A stretch of DNA of 64,000 nt, taken from Rachycentron canadum. Its lineage: Eukaryota > Chordata > Actinopteri > Carangiformes > Rachycentridae. Below are positions 12,283 to 21,349 of the stretch, one piece after another (within the stretch, counting starts at the first letter, position 1; each line of letters opens with the position of its first letter). A model generated the notes under the pieces. It was not told the origin of the DNA. It made no database searches and worked only from the letters and a program-made list of their open reading frames with translations. The translations under genes were made by a program, and so were the position numbers. Where the stretch lies: the NCBI GenBank assembly GCA_038496675.1, contig CM076654.1:13075087-13139086 (forward strand), given 5' to 3'.

Positions 12283-13137
12283 GTGTGTGCGTGTGCGTGC
12301 ACATTTCTGCATAACCAGACTATAGCCCAGGCAGAGAGCCAGGACCATCTGCAGCTCAGCACTTTAAAAGGAACTGCTGTATCACAATGTTTCAAACAGA
12401 GGAGTTAAGAAACAAAGCAGAGAATTGGAAGAAAGACTGTTGTCCGCTGACTTTTTATGAAGCGTGACTTTAAAGGTGTTTATTCATTTGGCTTGTAAAA
12501 GCCTTTTAAAGATACTGTAATAGAAAAGTACAGAATGACTGTTGTTTACATTTTCTTAAATAACAAATCTGATTTGAGTTTGTTGACATTTATTTTGTTT
12601 GAGATTTACCTGTGTGCGGCTCCTGTTACTCTGATCTCTGTTTGTGTGTGATGTCTCAGAGGGTTTACAGTATGCTGACATAATGCCACCCGGTGGTCAC
12701 TCTCTGCATGACTAAAAGTGAAGTCTGTTCCTAAAACAATTTATATAAACACAGTGCTTCAGTGAAGTTTATTCATATAGTGCTTTTAAAGAGCTTTCCA
12801 CACAGTGGCTTATCATGAGAAAGGACCTCATGGATGAGTCATTATGAATAATCATGACTGAACATGACACCTTGGAAATCTGAAAAGAATATCCTCCTCC
12901 CTGCTCCATCTGTGATCCTCTCTCATCCTGTCTCTTCATCCTCCTCTTTCTCATGCACACTGTCTTATATGCCTGTTCTTCAGGACATACGCCAACTGCA
13001 TGCCCTTGCTGGAAGTGGAGGACATGATGATCATGGGTAACAAACCCGACTCCAAATGTGTCTTCACCTACGTGCAGTCTCTGGTCAACCACCTGCGCAG
13101 ATACGAGATGGCCATGGGTCGGCCCTCTGACCTCTGA
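145..13137 (+). CDS. smtn: Smoothelin, 3' part, with alternative first and last exons
   Basis: Smoothelin is an actin-binding cytoskeletal protein of contractile smooth muscle. Coding exons: 145-218, 7261-7446, 7775-7850, 8884-9063, 9266-9328, 9459-9540, 9628-9795, 9888-10014, 10165-10316, then either 11821-11968 or 12984-13137. All junctions are GT-AG and keep phase. Exon 145-218 gives the LTLGLR segment and ends SSIK, which joins METEPV at 7261 just as in mammalian smoothelin. Exons 7261-7850 give the LTAEQLAAIEDEELLDKM and DFEERKMIRAAMRDL smoothelin-repeat block; 9628-9795 gives the LPKTSAMQARKAMIEKLEKEG box. Exons 9888-10316 encode most of a type-2 calponin-homology domain (SIKQMLLDWCRAKTRSYE, FSSSWSNGMAFCALVHHFFP). 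The gene's 5' end lies left of the window. With first exon 4330-5052 the protein would be 634 or 636 residues, depending on the last exon. Paralogue (smtna or smtnb) is not decided. Single-base N at 7699 is intronic. SMTN next to SELENOM and INPP5J agrees with human 22q12. Confidence 0.95.
219..4148 (+). other. Smoothelin intron and upstream region of the internal promoter
   Basis: For transcripts that use exon 145-218 this is the start of one long intron reaching 7260. I see no conserved coding exon in it other than 4330-5052. Short open frames here lack splice-site support and family resemblance. Confidence 0.6.
4149..4154 (+). promoter_or_regulatory. smtn: TATA box of the internal smoothelin promoter
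   Basis: TATAAA in a GGGGGTATAAAGACC context, 176 bp before ATG 4330. The predicted start site is about 4180, giving a short unspliced 5' UTR. An MCAT-like CATTCC lies at 3956-3961. I did not see a perfect CArG box in the preceding 400 bp. Confidence 0.5.
4330..5052 (+). CDS. smtn: Smoothelin alternative first coding exon with coiled coil
   Basis: This is a 241-codon open frame starting at ATG 4330 (context GACCATGC). The frame stays open upstream of the ATG, but only a TTG precedes it. It ends GAG|GTACTG at 5053, phase 0, so it can join exon 7261 exactly as upstream exon 145-218 does. Residues about 55-125 form a heptad-rich coiled coil (FELILRCAVGEIHSDL, RLQEENLRLRIQQERL, RQVEALYQVMGLP). 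This resembles the N-terminal coiled coil of SMTNL2, not the N-terminus of mammalian smoothelin. Residues 126-241 are Ser/Pro/Thr-rich and look disordered. A TATA box lies about 180 bp upstream. I infer an internal promoter making a short isoform, comparable in principle to mammalian smoothelin-A. If not spliced, the frame runs on 13 codons to a stop at 5092-5094, so a one-exon product is the alternative. Confidence 0.8.
5053..7260 (+). other. Smoothelin intron
   Basis: The intron runs from donor GTACTG at 5053 to acceptor TATTTGCAG at 7260. No exon or recognisable repeat was seen in it. Confidence 0.6.
7642..7760 (+). repeat. (GT)n microsatellite
   Basis: A nearly pure GT tract of over 100 bp with one ambiguous base at 7699, inside the intron before exon 7775. 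Long Cys-Val open frames here are repeat artefacts. Confidence 0.98.
10728..10817 (+). other. Possible cryptic smoothelin tail exon
   Basis: Two tandem acceptors CTCTCGCAG|GT sit 11 bp apart. After the second, a 29-codon frame rich in Tyr, Ser and Pro runs to TAA at 10815. It would be phase-compatible only with exon 9888-10014, skipping 10165-10316, so it would truncate the CH domain. No homology was recognised, and it may be chance. Confidence 0.2.
11821..11968 (+). CDS. smtn: Smoothelin terminal exon A (KLVDCPQLLDVDDMV type)
   Basis: The acceptor is GTCGCCGCAG at 11820. The exon completes the split GAG codon left by exon 10165-10316 and reads KLVDCPQLLDVDDMV, then MREPDWKCVYTYLQEFYRG and KGLVKTKNSS, stop. 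This is the classical smoothelin ending with the final CH-domain helices. It is preceded by a long pyrimidine-rich tract (about 11560-11810). No AATAAA was seen between this stop and exon B, so the polyadenylation site is unclear. Confidence 0.93.
12058..12300 (+). repeat. Two (GT)n microsatellites
   Basis: GT tracts at about 12058-12096 and 12249-12300, between the two alternative last exons. The second grades into GC/GT. Confidence 0.95.
12766..12810 (+). repeat. Degenerate copy of a common fish interspersed repeat (tentative)
   Basis: The text TTTATTCATATAGTGCTTTT resembles a motif I recall as abundant in teleost dispersed repeats. It lies between the two last exons of smtn. Not verifiable here. 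Confidence 0.3.
12984..13137 (+). CDS. smtn: Smoothelin terminal exon B (MMIMGNKPDSKCVFTYVQSL type)
   Basis: The acceptor is GTTCTTCAG at 12983. It has the same phase as exon A and encodes TYANCMPLLEVEDMMIMG, then KPDSKCVFTYVQSLVNHLRR and YEMAMGRPSDL, stop. This is the SMTNL1/SMTNL2-style end of a CH domain. It sits 1,015 bp downstream of exon A and must be mutually exclusive with it, because A contains a stop. Confidence 0.92.
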
Positions 13138-13634
13138 CCTGTGCTCAGTGAGCGCTTGACCTCCCCCACCCCTCCCCCACCCCTTACCTTCACCAGTCCT
13201 GACCCCTCCCCAGCTCCATCGTCACCTGATGACTGCCTCCATTCTGATAGGCCTGGTCATGGATTGCACATCCCCGATGGACAAGTTGGGGATAATGTGT
13301 GTGTATGTGTTTGTGTGTCAGTTTATCTGTGTTGGCAGTGGTGATGTGTATTCATTATTTCATTTGTCTTCTGGACACACAGTTGACACAAAGTTCACCT
13401 TTCACCAAAGTTTTTATAAGACTACCTTTTAAGCTTTAACACTTTACACATTTTATACTCAACTCAGCTTTATATCAGGTAATATTTAACATACAATAGC
13501 TGTGTCAGTATGCTAATGTACTGCAAAACACCTCAAGAGAAAAATATGCTCAATATTATATATTATATGATATATATTTATTATATTATATGTGTGTGTA
13601 TATATATATGTGTGTATGTGTGTGTATATATATT

Positions 13635-13687
<53 letters not shown>

Positions 13688-14081
13688 NNNNNNNNNNNNN
13701 NNNNNNNNNNNNNNNNNNNNNNNNNNNNNNNNNNNNNNNNNNNNNNNNNNNNNNNNNNNNNNNNNNNNNNNNNNNNNNNNNNNNNNNNNNNNNNNNNNNN
13801 NNNNNNNNNNNNNNNNNNNNNNNNNNNNNNNNNNNNNNNNNNNNNNNNNNNNNNNNNNNNNNNNNNNNNNNNNNNNNNNNNNNNNNNNNNNNNNNNNNNN
13901 NNNNNNNNNNNNNNNNNNNNNNNNNNNNNNNNNNNNNNNNNNNNNNNNNNNNNNNNNNNNNNNNNNNNNNNNNNNNNNNNNNNNNNNNNNNNNNNNNNNN
14001 NNNNNNNNNNNNNNNNNNNNNNNNNNNNNNNNNNNNNATGTGTGTGTATATATATATGTGTGTATGTGTGTGTATATATAT

Positions 14082-14126
<45 letters not shown>

Positions 14127-15781
14127 TATATTTAACATTTCCCCTTTTAAATTATTTATAGCCATTTTTTTCTCTGCTACACTTTTGTAATTATTCTAAT
14201 TTGTTCACATTACTGTTAATCATTCCAGTGAAAAAGAAAAATTAACCCAGCCCAATATATGATAAACTATTTGCTTTTCATTTTGGTACTTTTTTTTTTT
14301 TTTTATCAAGCTCTGGTTGTTTGAACAATTTTAATTAAGTTATTATTTTTATGTTGAGCTAATCAGTTAGCATATTACTAGTTATTGCATGAGCACAGGG
14401 ATATTCTTTCTTCATTGTTCAAATGGATTCAACAATGTTATGCTGTTGTTACATTGAAGTCCAGCGCTGAGTAATTTCACCTCTAAACTCTACAGGGCTA
14501 CTGAGAACATATTTCAGATTGTTCAACATTTCACCCCTCATGTGTTACTGTATCATAATTGTGTTCTTATAAAGGTGAAAGTGTTTGCAGTTCAACATGT
14601 TTTTTTATCCAGGTAGTAAGAACACAGTCAGTCTTTATCATACAGCTGAGTCGTATCATTACTTTGTTTGTTATTGCTTGATTCCCAGCATATGTACAAA
14701 AACGATGAATATTGCTGACATTGTCCCCCAGCATCACTGCCACACCCTGCCAAACACACACACACGGCTCTTTTAGAGGGCTCCTTATTTATGCTTGGAT
14801 GGATTTTTTTGAGATATATCTTTTTTTTTTTTTTTTAATTTTCTTAGTGTGCACATTGTACTTTTAAAAGTTTTGTTTAAGTCATTAAGCTCAAGATACA
14901 ACAATGTTTTGTCAAACAAAATTGGTGTCGCTTTTTGGACAAGTTCATGGGCCTGATGAAAGCCGGCTTTCAGTTTAAGCATGAGTAATCATGACTGAAC
15001 ATAATTGCCGATTGTATATTTTACAACATGAAGCTATGGAAATTTTTTGAATGAAGATTTTTATTCTGCTTGTAAAATTAAGGTTCCTATGAGAAGATGT
15101 CTAAAATTTGTCACAGAGCTGATTTTGGTGAAACTTATTTCTTCAAGCTCTGTTTCAGTAGAGAAATTATTTGATAATTATTCCACTGCTCAGAAACTGA
15201 AAATAAAGTCCTTCCACCAAGCAGTGACTGCTGTATATAAGAGCTGAAACACGTTATCATTTCATGTTTCTGTGCACCACAGTTAAATGTGAATTAACAA
15301 TTAAACCCATTTGAGAAATGAATGCACTTGTGGGGAATTCTTGCTCTGAATTATCTCATAACTGCACCAAGTTATACTCATCCAGTGCCATGTACATTCA
15401 TACTGCACCTGTTGACAGTTTAGAGTCTGGACATTTTACACCTTGGACTTTAAAATGAAATGGACAAGAGAACATAAACATTTTATTTTTTCAAGTATTT
15501 TATTATTTTCTCTTTCTCTACCCTTCCACTTAAATCCTCTTGTGTGTATCAGTCCAGCCCACCAGAGCACATGGCATCAACCTCAGGCCAGTCAGACGAT
15601 TTTCAGCCTGGGGCTTCATTCTGTTTCACAGTAGGTAGGAAGCAAGAAGACACAAGAGAACTCAAGAGAAGTGAAGGTGCTGAAGACAGCCAACACATGA
15701 TGGACCAAAAGACAAAATATAACAAACACACTTCCAGTGCATGGAGAATAGAAAAGCACTCATGAAGCGGCCTGTTGGGTT
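13138..15781 (+). other. Smoothelin 3' UTR and downstream, convergent with selenom
   Basis: Contains the AT/GT tract and gap described separately. An AATAAA at 15202-15207 could end a long smtn 3' UTR, which is uncertain. No further coding exon was seen. The two genes are tail to tail. Confidence 0.5.
13560..14126. repeat. (TA)/(GT) low-complexity tract with 350-bp assembly gap
   Basis: Ns run from 13688 to 14037. The first roughly 50 bp right of the gap (from 14038) repeat the text starting at 13589 almost exactly, and both copies then enter TA repeats ending in ACAC. This looks like one locus placed on both sides of an artificial gap. Long frames through it are meaningless. Confidence 0.95.
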
Positions 15782-15787
15782 TTTATT
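15782..15787 (-). terminator. selenom: selenom polyadenylation signal
   Basis: AATAAA on the minus strand, 219 nt after the stop codon. It gives a 3' UTR of about 240 nt, enough to hold a SECIS. Confidence 0.7.
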
Positions 15788-15835
15788 CACTGCCAAAAAA
15801 AAACCCAAAAGAACAGACAGCAACAACAATATGTG

Positions 15836-15885
15836 CAAAATCAGACTATGGACCTTTAAAAGGTCTTGCTGATGCTATGATTTTG
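15836..15885 (-). promoter_or_regulatory. Imperfect hairpin in the selenom 3' UTR
   Basis: Outer arms 15836-15843 and 15878-15885 are an exact 8-bp inverted repeat; inner arms 15851-15857 and 15859-15865 pair GACCTTT with AAAGGTC. It lies 121-170 nt after the selenom stop. It lacks the AUGA and apical AA of a standard SECIS on the minus strand, so I do not call it one. Confidence 0.5.
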
Positions 15886-16005
15886 TCCTTCCCCAAGGAC
15901 TGACCCAGGATCTGCTGGTCTTATTCTGAAATAACTGGCTGGTCATGGAGCAGCTATGGGGAAGAGTGGTACTGTTATATTCCAACTTTTCTCCACTTGG
16001 AGGGG

Positions 16006-18397
16006 TTATAGGTCACTGTGCTTGACTTCTGCATTTGGCTCTGAGGAGGTGTTCTCTGTGGCAGGAGAAGTGGTGGGTTTGTCAGCCAGCTCCTCTTTAA
16101 ATGGGCTGTCTTTGGCAGGAGAGAAACGAAACTCCTCTGGGACCTCGTCCTCAGGTTGAGCCTTCTTGTAGAAACCCAGTTTCCCCAGCAGCTCATTAAT
16201 CTCAGAGCGGGTCATGTCAGACAGGGCAATCCGCTGTGGAGGAAGTACACAGGTTAAAAGATAATTTTACTATAAATTTACTTTTCTGTCATTGTTAATA
16301 TGGCACAAATGACTGCAACATACAGTACATTCAACATGACAGATGTCAGCACACTGTGTGACTGTGAGCTGATTTATCAACACTTGAGATCAACACTGAT
16401 CAGTTTAAAACGAAATGAATCCATCATTATGAAAGGAAAAGTTAAAGCTGCAAAATTTACTATTTTTATATCAACAATGGCTCAAATAACTCAAAGTAAA
16501 AGGGGTCATTTACTCTGATGGCCCCTCAAAGATTTACCACCTGACTCCACAGTTCTCCTCAGCATCAAGCTAAAGAGCCAGAGCCACATTTGCCATTGCC
16601 CTGGTTTTCTGTCCCTAGGTGGCCAAGAATATGTGTAAACACAGCTATTTTTAATAAATAATTTATTCTGATAATAGCAGTGAGAGGGAGATGGGATTTG
16701 ATCTGTGGTTAGGACTAAGCCTTTATGGTACACACTCTACCAGGTGAACCAATGGAGCACCCCAATAAAAAAAAAAAAAAAAATTAAAAAAAATCAGGAT
16801 TAAAATGATGCACAAAGGCCTAATGTGTAAAATCAGAAAATTTAATGGTTCATGGTCATCTTGTCCTAAACAACAATGTATACCACAGCCCGCCCTGTGT
16901 CTAATAGACTCCAATGATTTTAATCTGCATGGACTAATTTTTCAGCAAAAACTAGAATAAAAGCTGCAGTCACATTTGAATTATACATATAAGGGCTTTC
17001 ATATTACAAACCAGACAATGACTAAAACGCAAATGAAACTTACATCCAGCTCTTCAAAATAGTGGTTCAGGAGGACAAGCTCAGGGTCAGCCCCAGGAAT
17101 GTGCTTCATCACCAGGTTATGGCTGAGGTGGTGGTAGTCAGGGAACGGCACCCAGGAAGAAATAATTAGCTTTTTCAAGCACTTTGTTAACAGACATATT
17201 TAGGGGTATGTAATGAAGGTGTACTTGAATGAAAGGATACTAAAGAGGAATATCCTGGGTCACAAAGGCTTTGACCTGCAGACAGAGGTGGAGAGTAATG
17301 TTTTTCAGTCAGGACTGGTTTCAGTGACAGATCTGTCAGATATTATATGAAAAGCATAAAATGACTCAGATGGCAAACACTTTTAGGCAGGTATTAGTCC
17401 TCAGTCTGCCTCTGACACCGACTCTCGGTGCGTTGTCCGTCCTGTTCCTGGTGATTACATAATGGAGGGTAACCTACCTCTCTGAGCCTGTTCAGCTGTC
17501 ATCCACCACAGGTCTGAAGAGAGACACAACACAAGATGGAGGAAGTTGTTACAAGCAATTCTCAAAATAAGGAAATAAAACATCACCAGGGTTGAGAAAA
17601 CGGTTATTTCATTGACATGTTGTGGCTGCTTAAGTGGGCCTTTCTGCATATTTTATTTCATAGCAGCTCTTACTGCAGTTCTGGATAAGGTTCCTTGTTA
17701 AAAAAAAAAAAAAAAACAACCTTAGAAAGTGTATTTCATTCTCTTATGACTGACACATTACAGCTTCTGCACAGAGCACAGGATAAGTAGGGGTCTGGGA
17801 AGGATGTCTAACCCATTTTTAGAAATTTGAGCCTTAGGTAGACCTGTATAGTAGAAGGTGTGACTAACACAACAATAGCGACAGATAATATGCTTTTCTT
17901 CAGTTGGTGATTGGGTGACACCCTGGGGAGAGAGTTTCTCATAAAAAGAAGGGTAGAGTTTCAGAAACTTATGTGCAGCAGTCTAACCTCTGATAACAGA
18001 CCCTGAGCCTCCTTTCCATCTTAAAATCACCACTAAGATTACAATTATTATTATTATAATTATTATTACAATAAAACGCTACTTTTAGTTGGTTGGGTAG
18101 CATAGACAGATGAAGGGCTCCTCACTTTACTACAGCTGTATCCACTCCCTTACAAGAGTCACTACGCATGCGCTAAACACGCAGATCTGACAAATAAAGC
18201 GCATCCATTCACACATTTAAACAAAACTAATTCAGAAACTGTCTCTGTGACTATGTTTCGGACAACTTTCACGTAAGAAGCTGAGTATAAAGGAGCCTTA
18301 CCTCCACCCTGGCTTTTGCCAGCCCCTCCAGTTTCTTCAGATCCACATCGTAGGCCGAGGCGCAGTGAAGTAGACCGGCCAACAGGATCAGCCACAT
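16006..18397 (-). CDS. selenom: Selenoprotein M
   Basis: An ER thioredoxin-like selenoprotein implicated in redox and calcium homeostasis. Exons in transcript order: 18397-18302, 17513-17478, 17275-17241, 17122-17044, 16233-16006. They total 158 codons with stop (157 residues; human is 145). Residues 1-15 are a signal peptide (MWLILLAGLLHCASA). Exon 2 has only 12 codons and carries the redox motif C-G-G-U, with UGA at 17501-17499 read as selenocysteine. Exon 3 gives VKAFVTQDIPLY, exon 4 HNLVMKHIPGADPELVLL, exon 5 the MTRSEINELLGKLGFY segment. The protein ends HSDL, comparable to HADL in mammals and consistent with ER retention. All junctions are phase-checked; the donor after exon 3 is GTATCC. 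The gene is head to head with inpp5j and tail to tail with smtn, as in human 22q12. Translation as full-length protein needs a SECIS element, which I did not locate. Confidence 0.95.
16690..16763 (-). repeat. Degenerate tRNA-derived SINE head
   Basis: On the minus strand, from about 16763, the text has a pol III A-box-like TGGTTCACCTGGTAGAG. A B-box-like GATCAAATCC follows at the expected spacing. The pattern matches the tRNA-related head of SINEs common in percomorph fish. It lies in a selenom intron, next to a poly-A tract at 16768-16792. A decayed tRNA pseudogene is the alternative. Confidence 0.6.
17499..17501 (-). other. selenom: Selenocysteine UGA codon
   Basis: In-frame TGA between GGA and CAG in the 36-bp exon 17513-17478. 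The flanking residues T-C-G-G and Q-L-N-R-L match the SELENOM active site, so this is recoding and not a nonsense mutation. Confidence 0.95.
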
Positions 18398-20580
18398 TGT
18401 TTCCCCTGGATCAGATCGCGGACCAGGACTCGGTCGCTCTGCCCCAGGACCAGTACCTGCAGATGCTTGTAGGTTACTGAGCAAAGGAGGAAGAGGAGAA
18501 GAAGGAAAGATGATGATGTGCAGCTATGTCACGTCCGGACCCTCTTGCCACGTCAAACATTTCTCCCAGAGGAGAGAGAGAGAGAGAGAGAGAGAGGCGT
18601 GGAGAGGGCGCTCATTGGTTCTCTGCGAGTCCATCAAGACACAGTAAATCCCCCACATTTCATTTGCAATTTATAGTTAATCCTCGTTGATGTTAAAGCA
18701 AAGAGATTGCGTAATAAAACCATTGCAATTGTAATAAAACCACCCGACACATTGCAGGTTTATTTCCTCGTTTTGTGCAATAGGTGATATGTTTTATATT
18801 TAGAAACAACAACCAGCAACTATAATAAAGATACAAACATTATTCGATAATTGCATTTTATGTAGTGGAGAATATGGTAAATTGATTTCGAGTTTATTCA
18901 CACACTTGTTTTTAGGACACTATACAAAGTAAATAAATGTGATCCCAGGTTCAGGGGGAACAAGGTAAGAGACTCTCCTTCCACAGAGAGATGTATCTTA
19001 TTTAATATATTGTGCCTGGCAGAAACAATGAGAACCTTAAGTGAATGTATTGTTTGTGTCACTAACCTTGTAGCAGTTGTTGACCGAATTGCTCATTTTG
19101 GCCTGTATTACAATAATAAAATGTATATTCTGGTTGTTTGATTTCTGTTGATGTCAGCTGTTGAATGTGGCTGACCACAACTGAATTCTAGTTTTAGTAT
19201 TTCAGTGGCTCCATGAAGTACTAGGGGGAAAAATATGCCTAGAGGTTATTTTCCTGAACGAGGACTTGAGCCATCTTGGATGGTTTCTAAATCAGTTAAG
19301 TAAACATTAGATCAGCAGATATAAGGGATAAAATGAGGAGGTCATCAAAGAATAAAGTACCATGAAGCAGGTCACGACACACAAATACTGACCTATATAA
19401 TGCAGACGACCTGTGTGTTTTTCTGTGGGATTTTGAACAGAAGCAGAAGACAAAGACATACAACACTGCTTAGTTAGAAGGAAAAACCATCTCGTTACTA
19501 TACAATATGCTACTTAGCTTACAAAAAAAGACTACATCGTTTTCTGATGTTGTACTTGTTGTGTACTGTTCACTCTCTATGTAATATATATACATTCGCA
19601 TATATTTAGTTTTTATTTTATTATAATATTGTCAATCTTCAGCATTTCTATTATAAAGAATTAACAAATAAATGTTGTCGATGTTCACTGATCACACTTA
19701 AGCACTGTAGAGATGCTGTGAGTTATTTTCCATTAAATGACGGGAGAGTATAGTACAGGTGTGTGTGCAGTAAGTGTTCATGACATCCAGCAGTATTTAG
19801 TTTATTTCTGTGCACCACTGGAAGCTTCAGGCAACCGTATAGTTCACCACATTTATTGTGCTGCAGCTCTTATCAACAAGCTTTAGCCTTTGGCCACCCA
19901 CACTAGGATACAGTTTTTGACTCATTAATTTTATACAGGCCACGGGCATTTAAGAGGTCATGGAGACTGATAAGGTACCCTCAGATGTTACCACAGCAAC
20001 ATCTTATCCCATGCTTTGGTTCAGTGTGAAGGTGTTCTCGCCTCCCTAGGTGTAAAATGATGTCAGAACTACAAAGGTTAAGTGTTTCCATGCATAACAT
20101 ACATAATAATAATAATACTATACAAGATAAATAAATACATAAATGCAGCAACGTCTCAAAGAAAGTGCAGGTGTGAATCAAATTATAAAGCACTGATTAA
20201 ACTGACCTTAATGAAGAGTTTGTCATTGTTATCCTACTCCATTAGGCCTACTTTGTAAATAGACATGGGGGATGGAATATCATATCTGTTTTTGGTTGTT
20301 TTGCGTCTATCTGTGGTTGTTTTCTTTTGGATTGTGTCACTTCTCTTTATGGTCATTTTGTGTGTGTGTTTTATCAGTTGTGTTTCAAACAAGAAGATAT
20401 GTCAGCTCACACAGGGGTCAGGAGTACTCACTGGGCTTTTTTTTTCTATTTTTTTTGCCCATTTTGTAAATTCTGAACCCTTTTTCTGACACGGTGATGC
20501 AGTAAATTGTTATTTAAAAGATGCAGGTGCTTCTATTTAATTGGATGCTAAGTCCACTCAGCCTCGCTGCTGTTCTCTGA
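18398..20580. other. Region upstream of selenom, to inpp5j promoter
   Basis: Just upstream of the selenom ATG comes its 5' UTR or promoter. A (GA)n tract follows at 18569-18597. The rest is AT-rich, with no gene, RNA or repeat I can support. Confidence 0.5.
18569..18597 (+). repeat. (GA)n microsatellite upstream of selenom
   Basis: A pure GA tract about 170 bp upstream of the selenom ATG, in its promoter or 5' UTR. Confidence 0.95.
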
Positions 20581-21349
20581 TTATGCCGCACACTTCGCCA
20601 TCTGACCAGCAGGCGGCAGCAGTGCGTCATCATAGACGTACACCACATAGAACGGCCGTGGCCCGTGACGTCTGCACGTTAGAATGGTGTAGGCCAACGG
20701 TCTGGTAACCATGGAAATCAGCGTCGCGTGAACGGGCGTGAAGCAGCGTGTGTTGTCGTTTCGGCTCCGGAAGTCACGTCTGTGGGTTTAATTGACGTGA
20801 CATGTCCTTTCTATGTGCTTCAGCTCTGGGAGCTCCGGAGTCGGACCGTAATCATCAGATCAACCATCGTTGGCAGACACTGGCTGCTCGTTTACGGAAG
20901 CGCCGTCGGACGGTTCGTCTAATTTGAAGGGCACGACGGGCGGAGAGGCTCAGGACACAGGCGGGTGTAGCTGTGCAGCCTCTGTCTTTAAAGGCAGGAG
21001 GAGACATTTGTGTGTCTGAGAGATGTAGCCTGGAAAATCTGTCGCCAGTGTAGCTCCAAACCCACCTGCTCCTCCTCTCTGTCATCTCCCCGCTGAGGAC
21101 GGAAGGAAGGAAGGGAGGGAGGAAGGAAGGAAGGGAGGAAGGAAGGAAGGGGGAAGGCGCTGGGATGCCGATGGTTTCATCTGGGAGGCAACTGGAAAGG
21201 AAAGTTCAGTGTGTGTTTAGTTAACATTTCACACAGAGTCTGATTATTGCAGCTCTTCCACCGACACTGACCGACCTCAACCTCTGCGGGGACGGTTTGC
21301 TCCAGGTCCATCATCTGTTACAATCCTCAGCACACAGGAACCACAACAG
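20580..21349 (+). promoter_or_regulatory. inpp5j: CpG-rich promoter and non-coding first exon of inpp5j
   Basis: CpG density rises sharply over about 20580-20960. A GGAA-repeat purine tract follows at 21102-21155. A good donor CAACAG|GTAAAG at 21350 would splice to the acceptor TTTGTCACAG at 25940, which is followed 12 bp later by the start ATG. The transcription start is not determined. Exon 1 has no plausible start codon for the inpp5j frame. Confidence 0.65.

Noticed and set aside
13510..14190. Long open frames across the N gap (Tyr-Ile/Val-Cys repeats)
   Set aside because: Products of TA/GT microsatellite and unknown bases, not coding.
15930..15975. AUGA at about 15942-15945 (minus strand) as a SECIS core
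   Set aside because: Could not pair a helix II with a matching GA and apical AA or CC; left unassigned.
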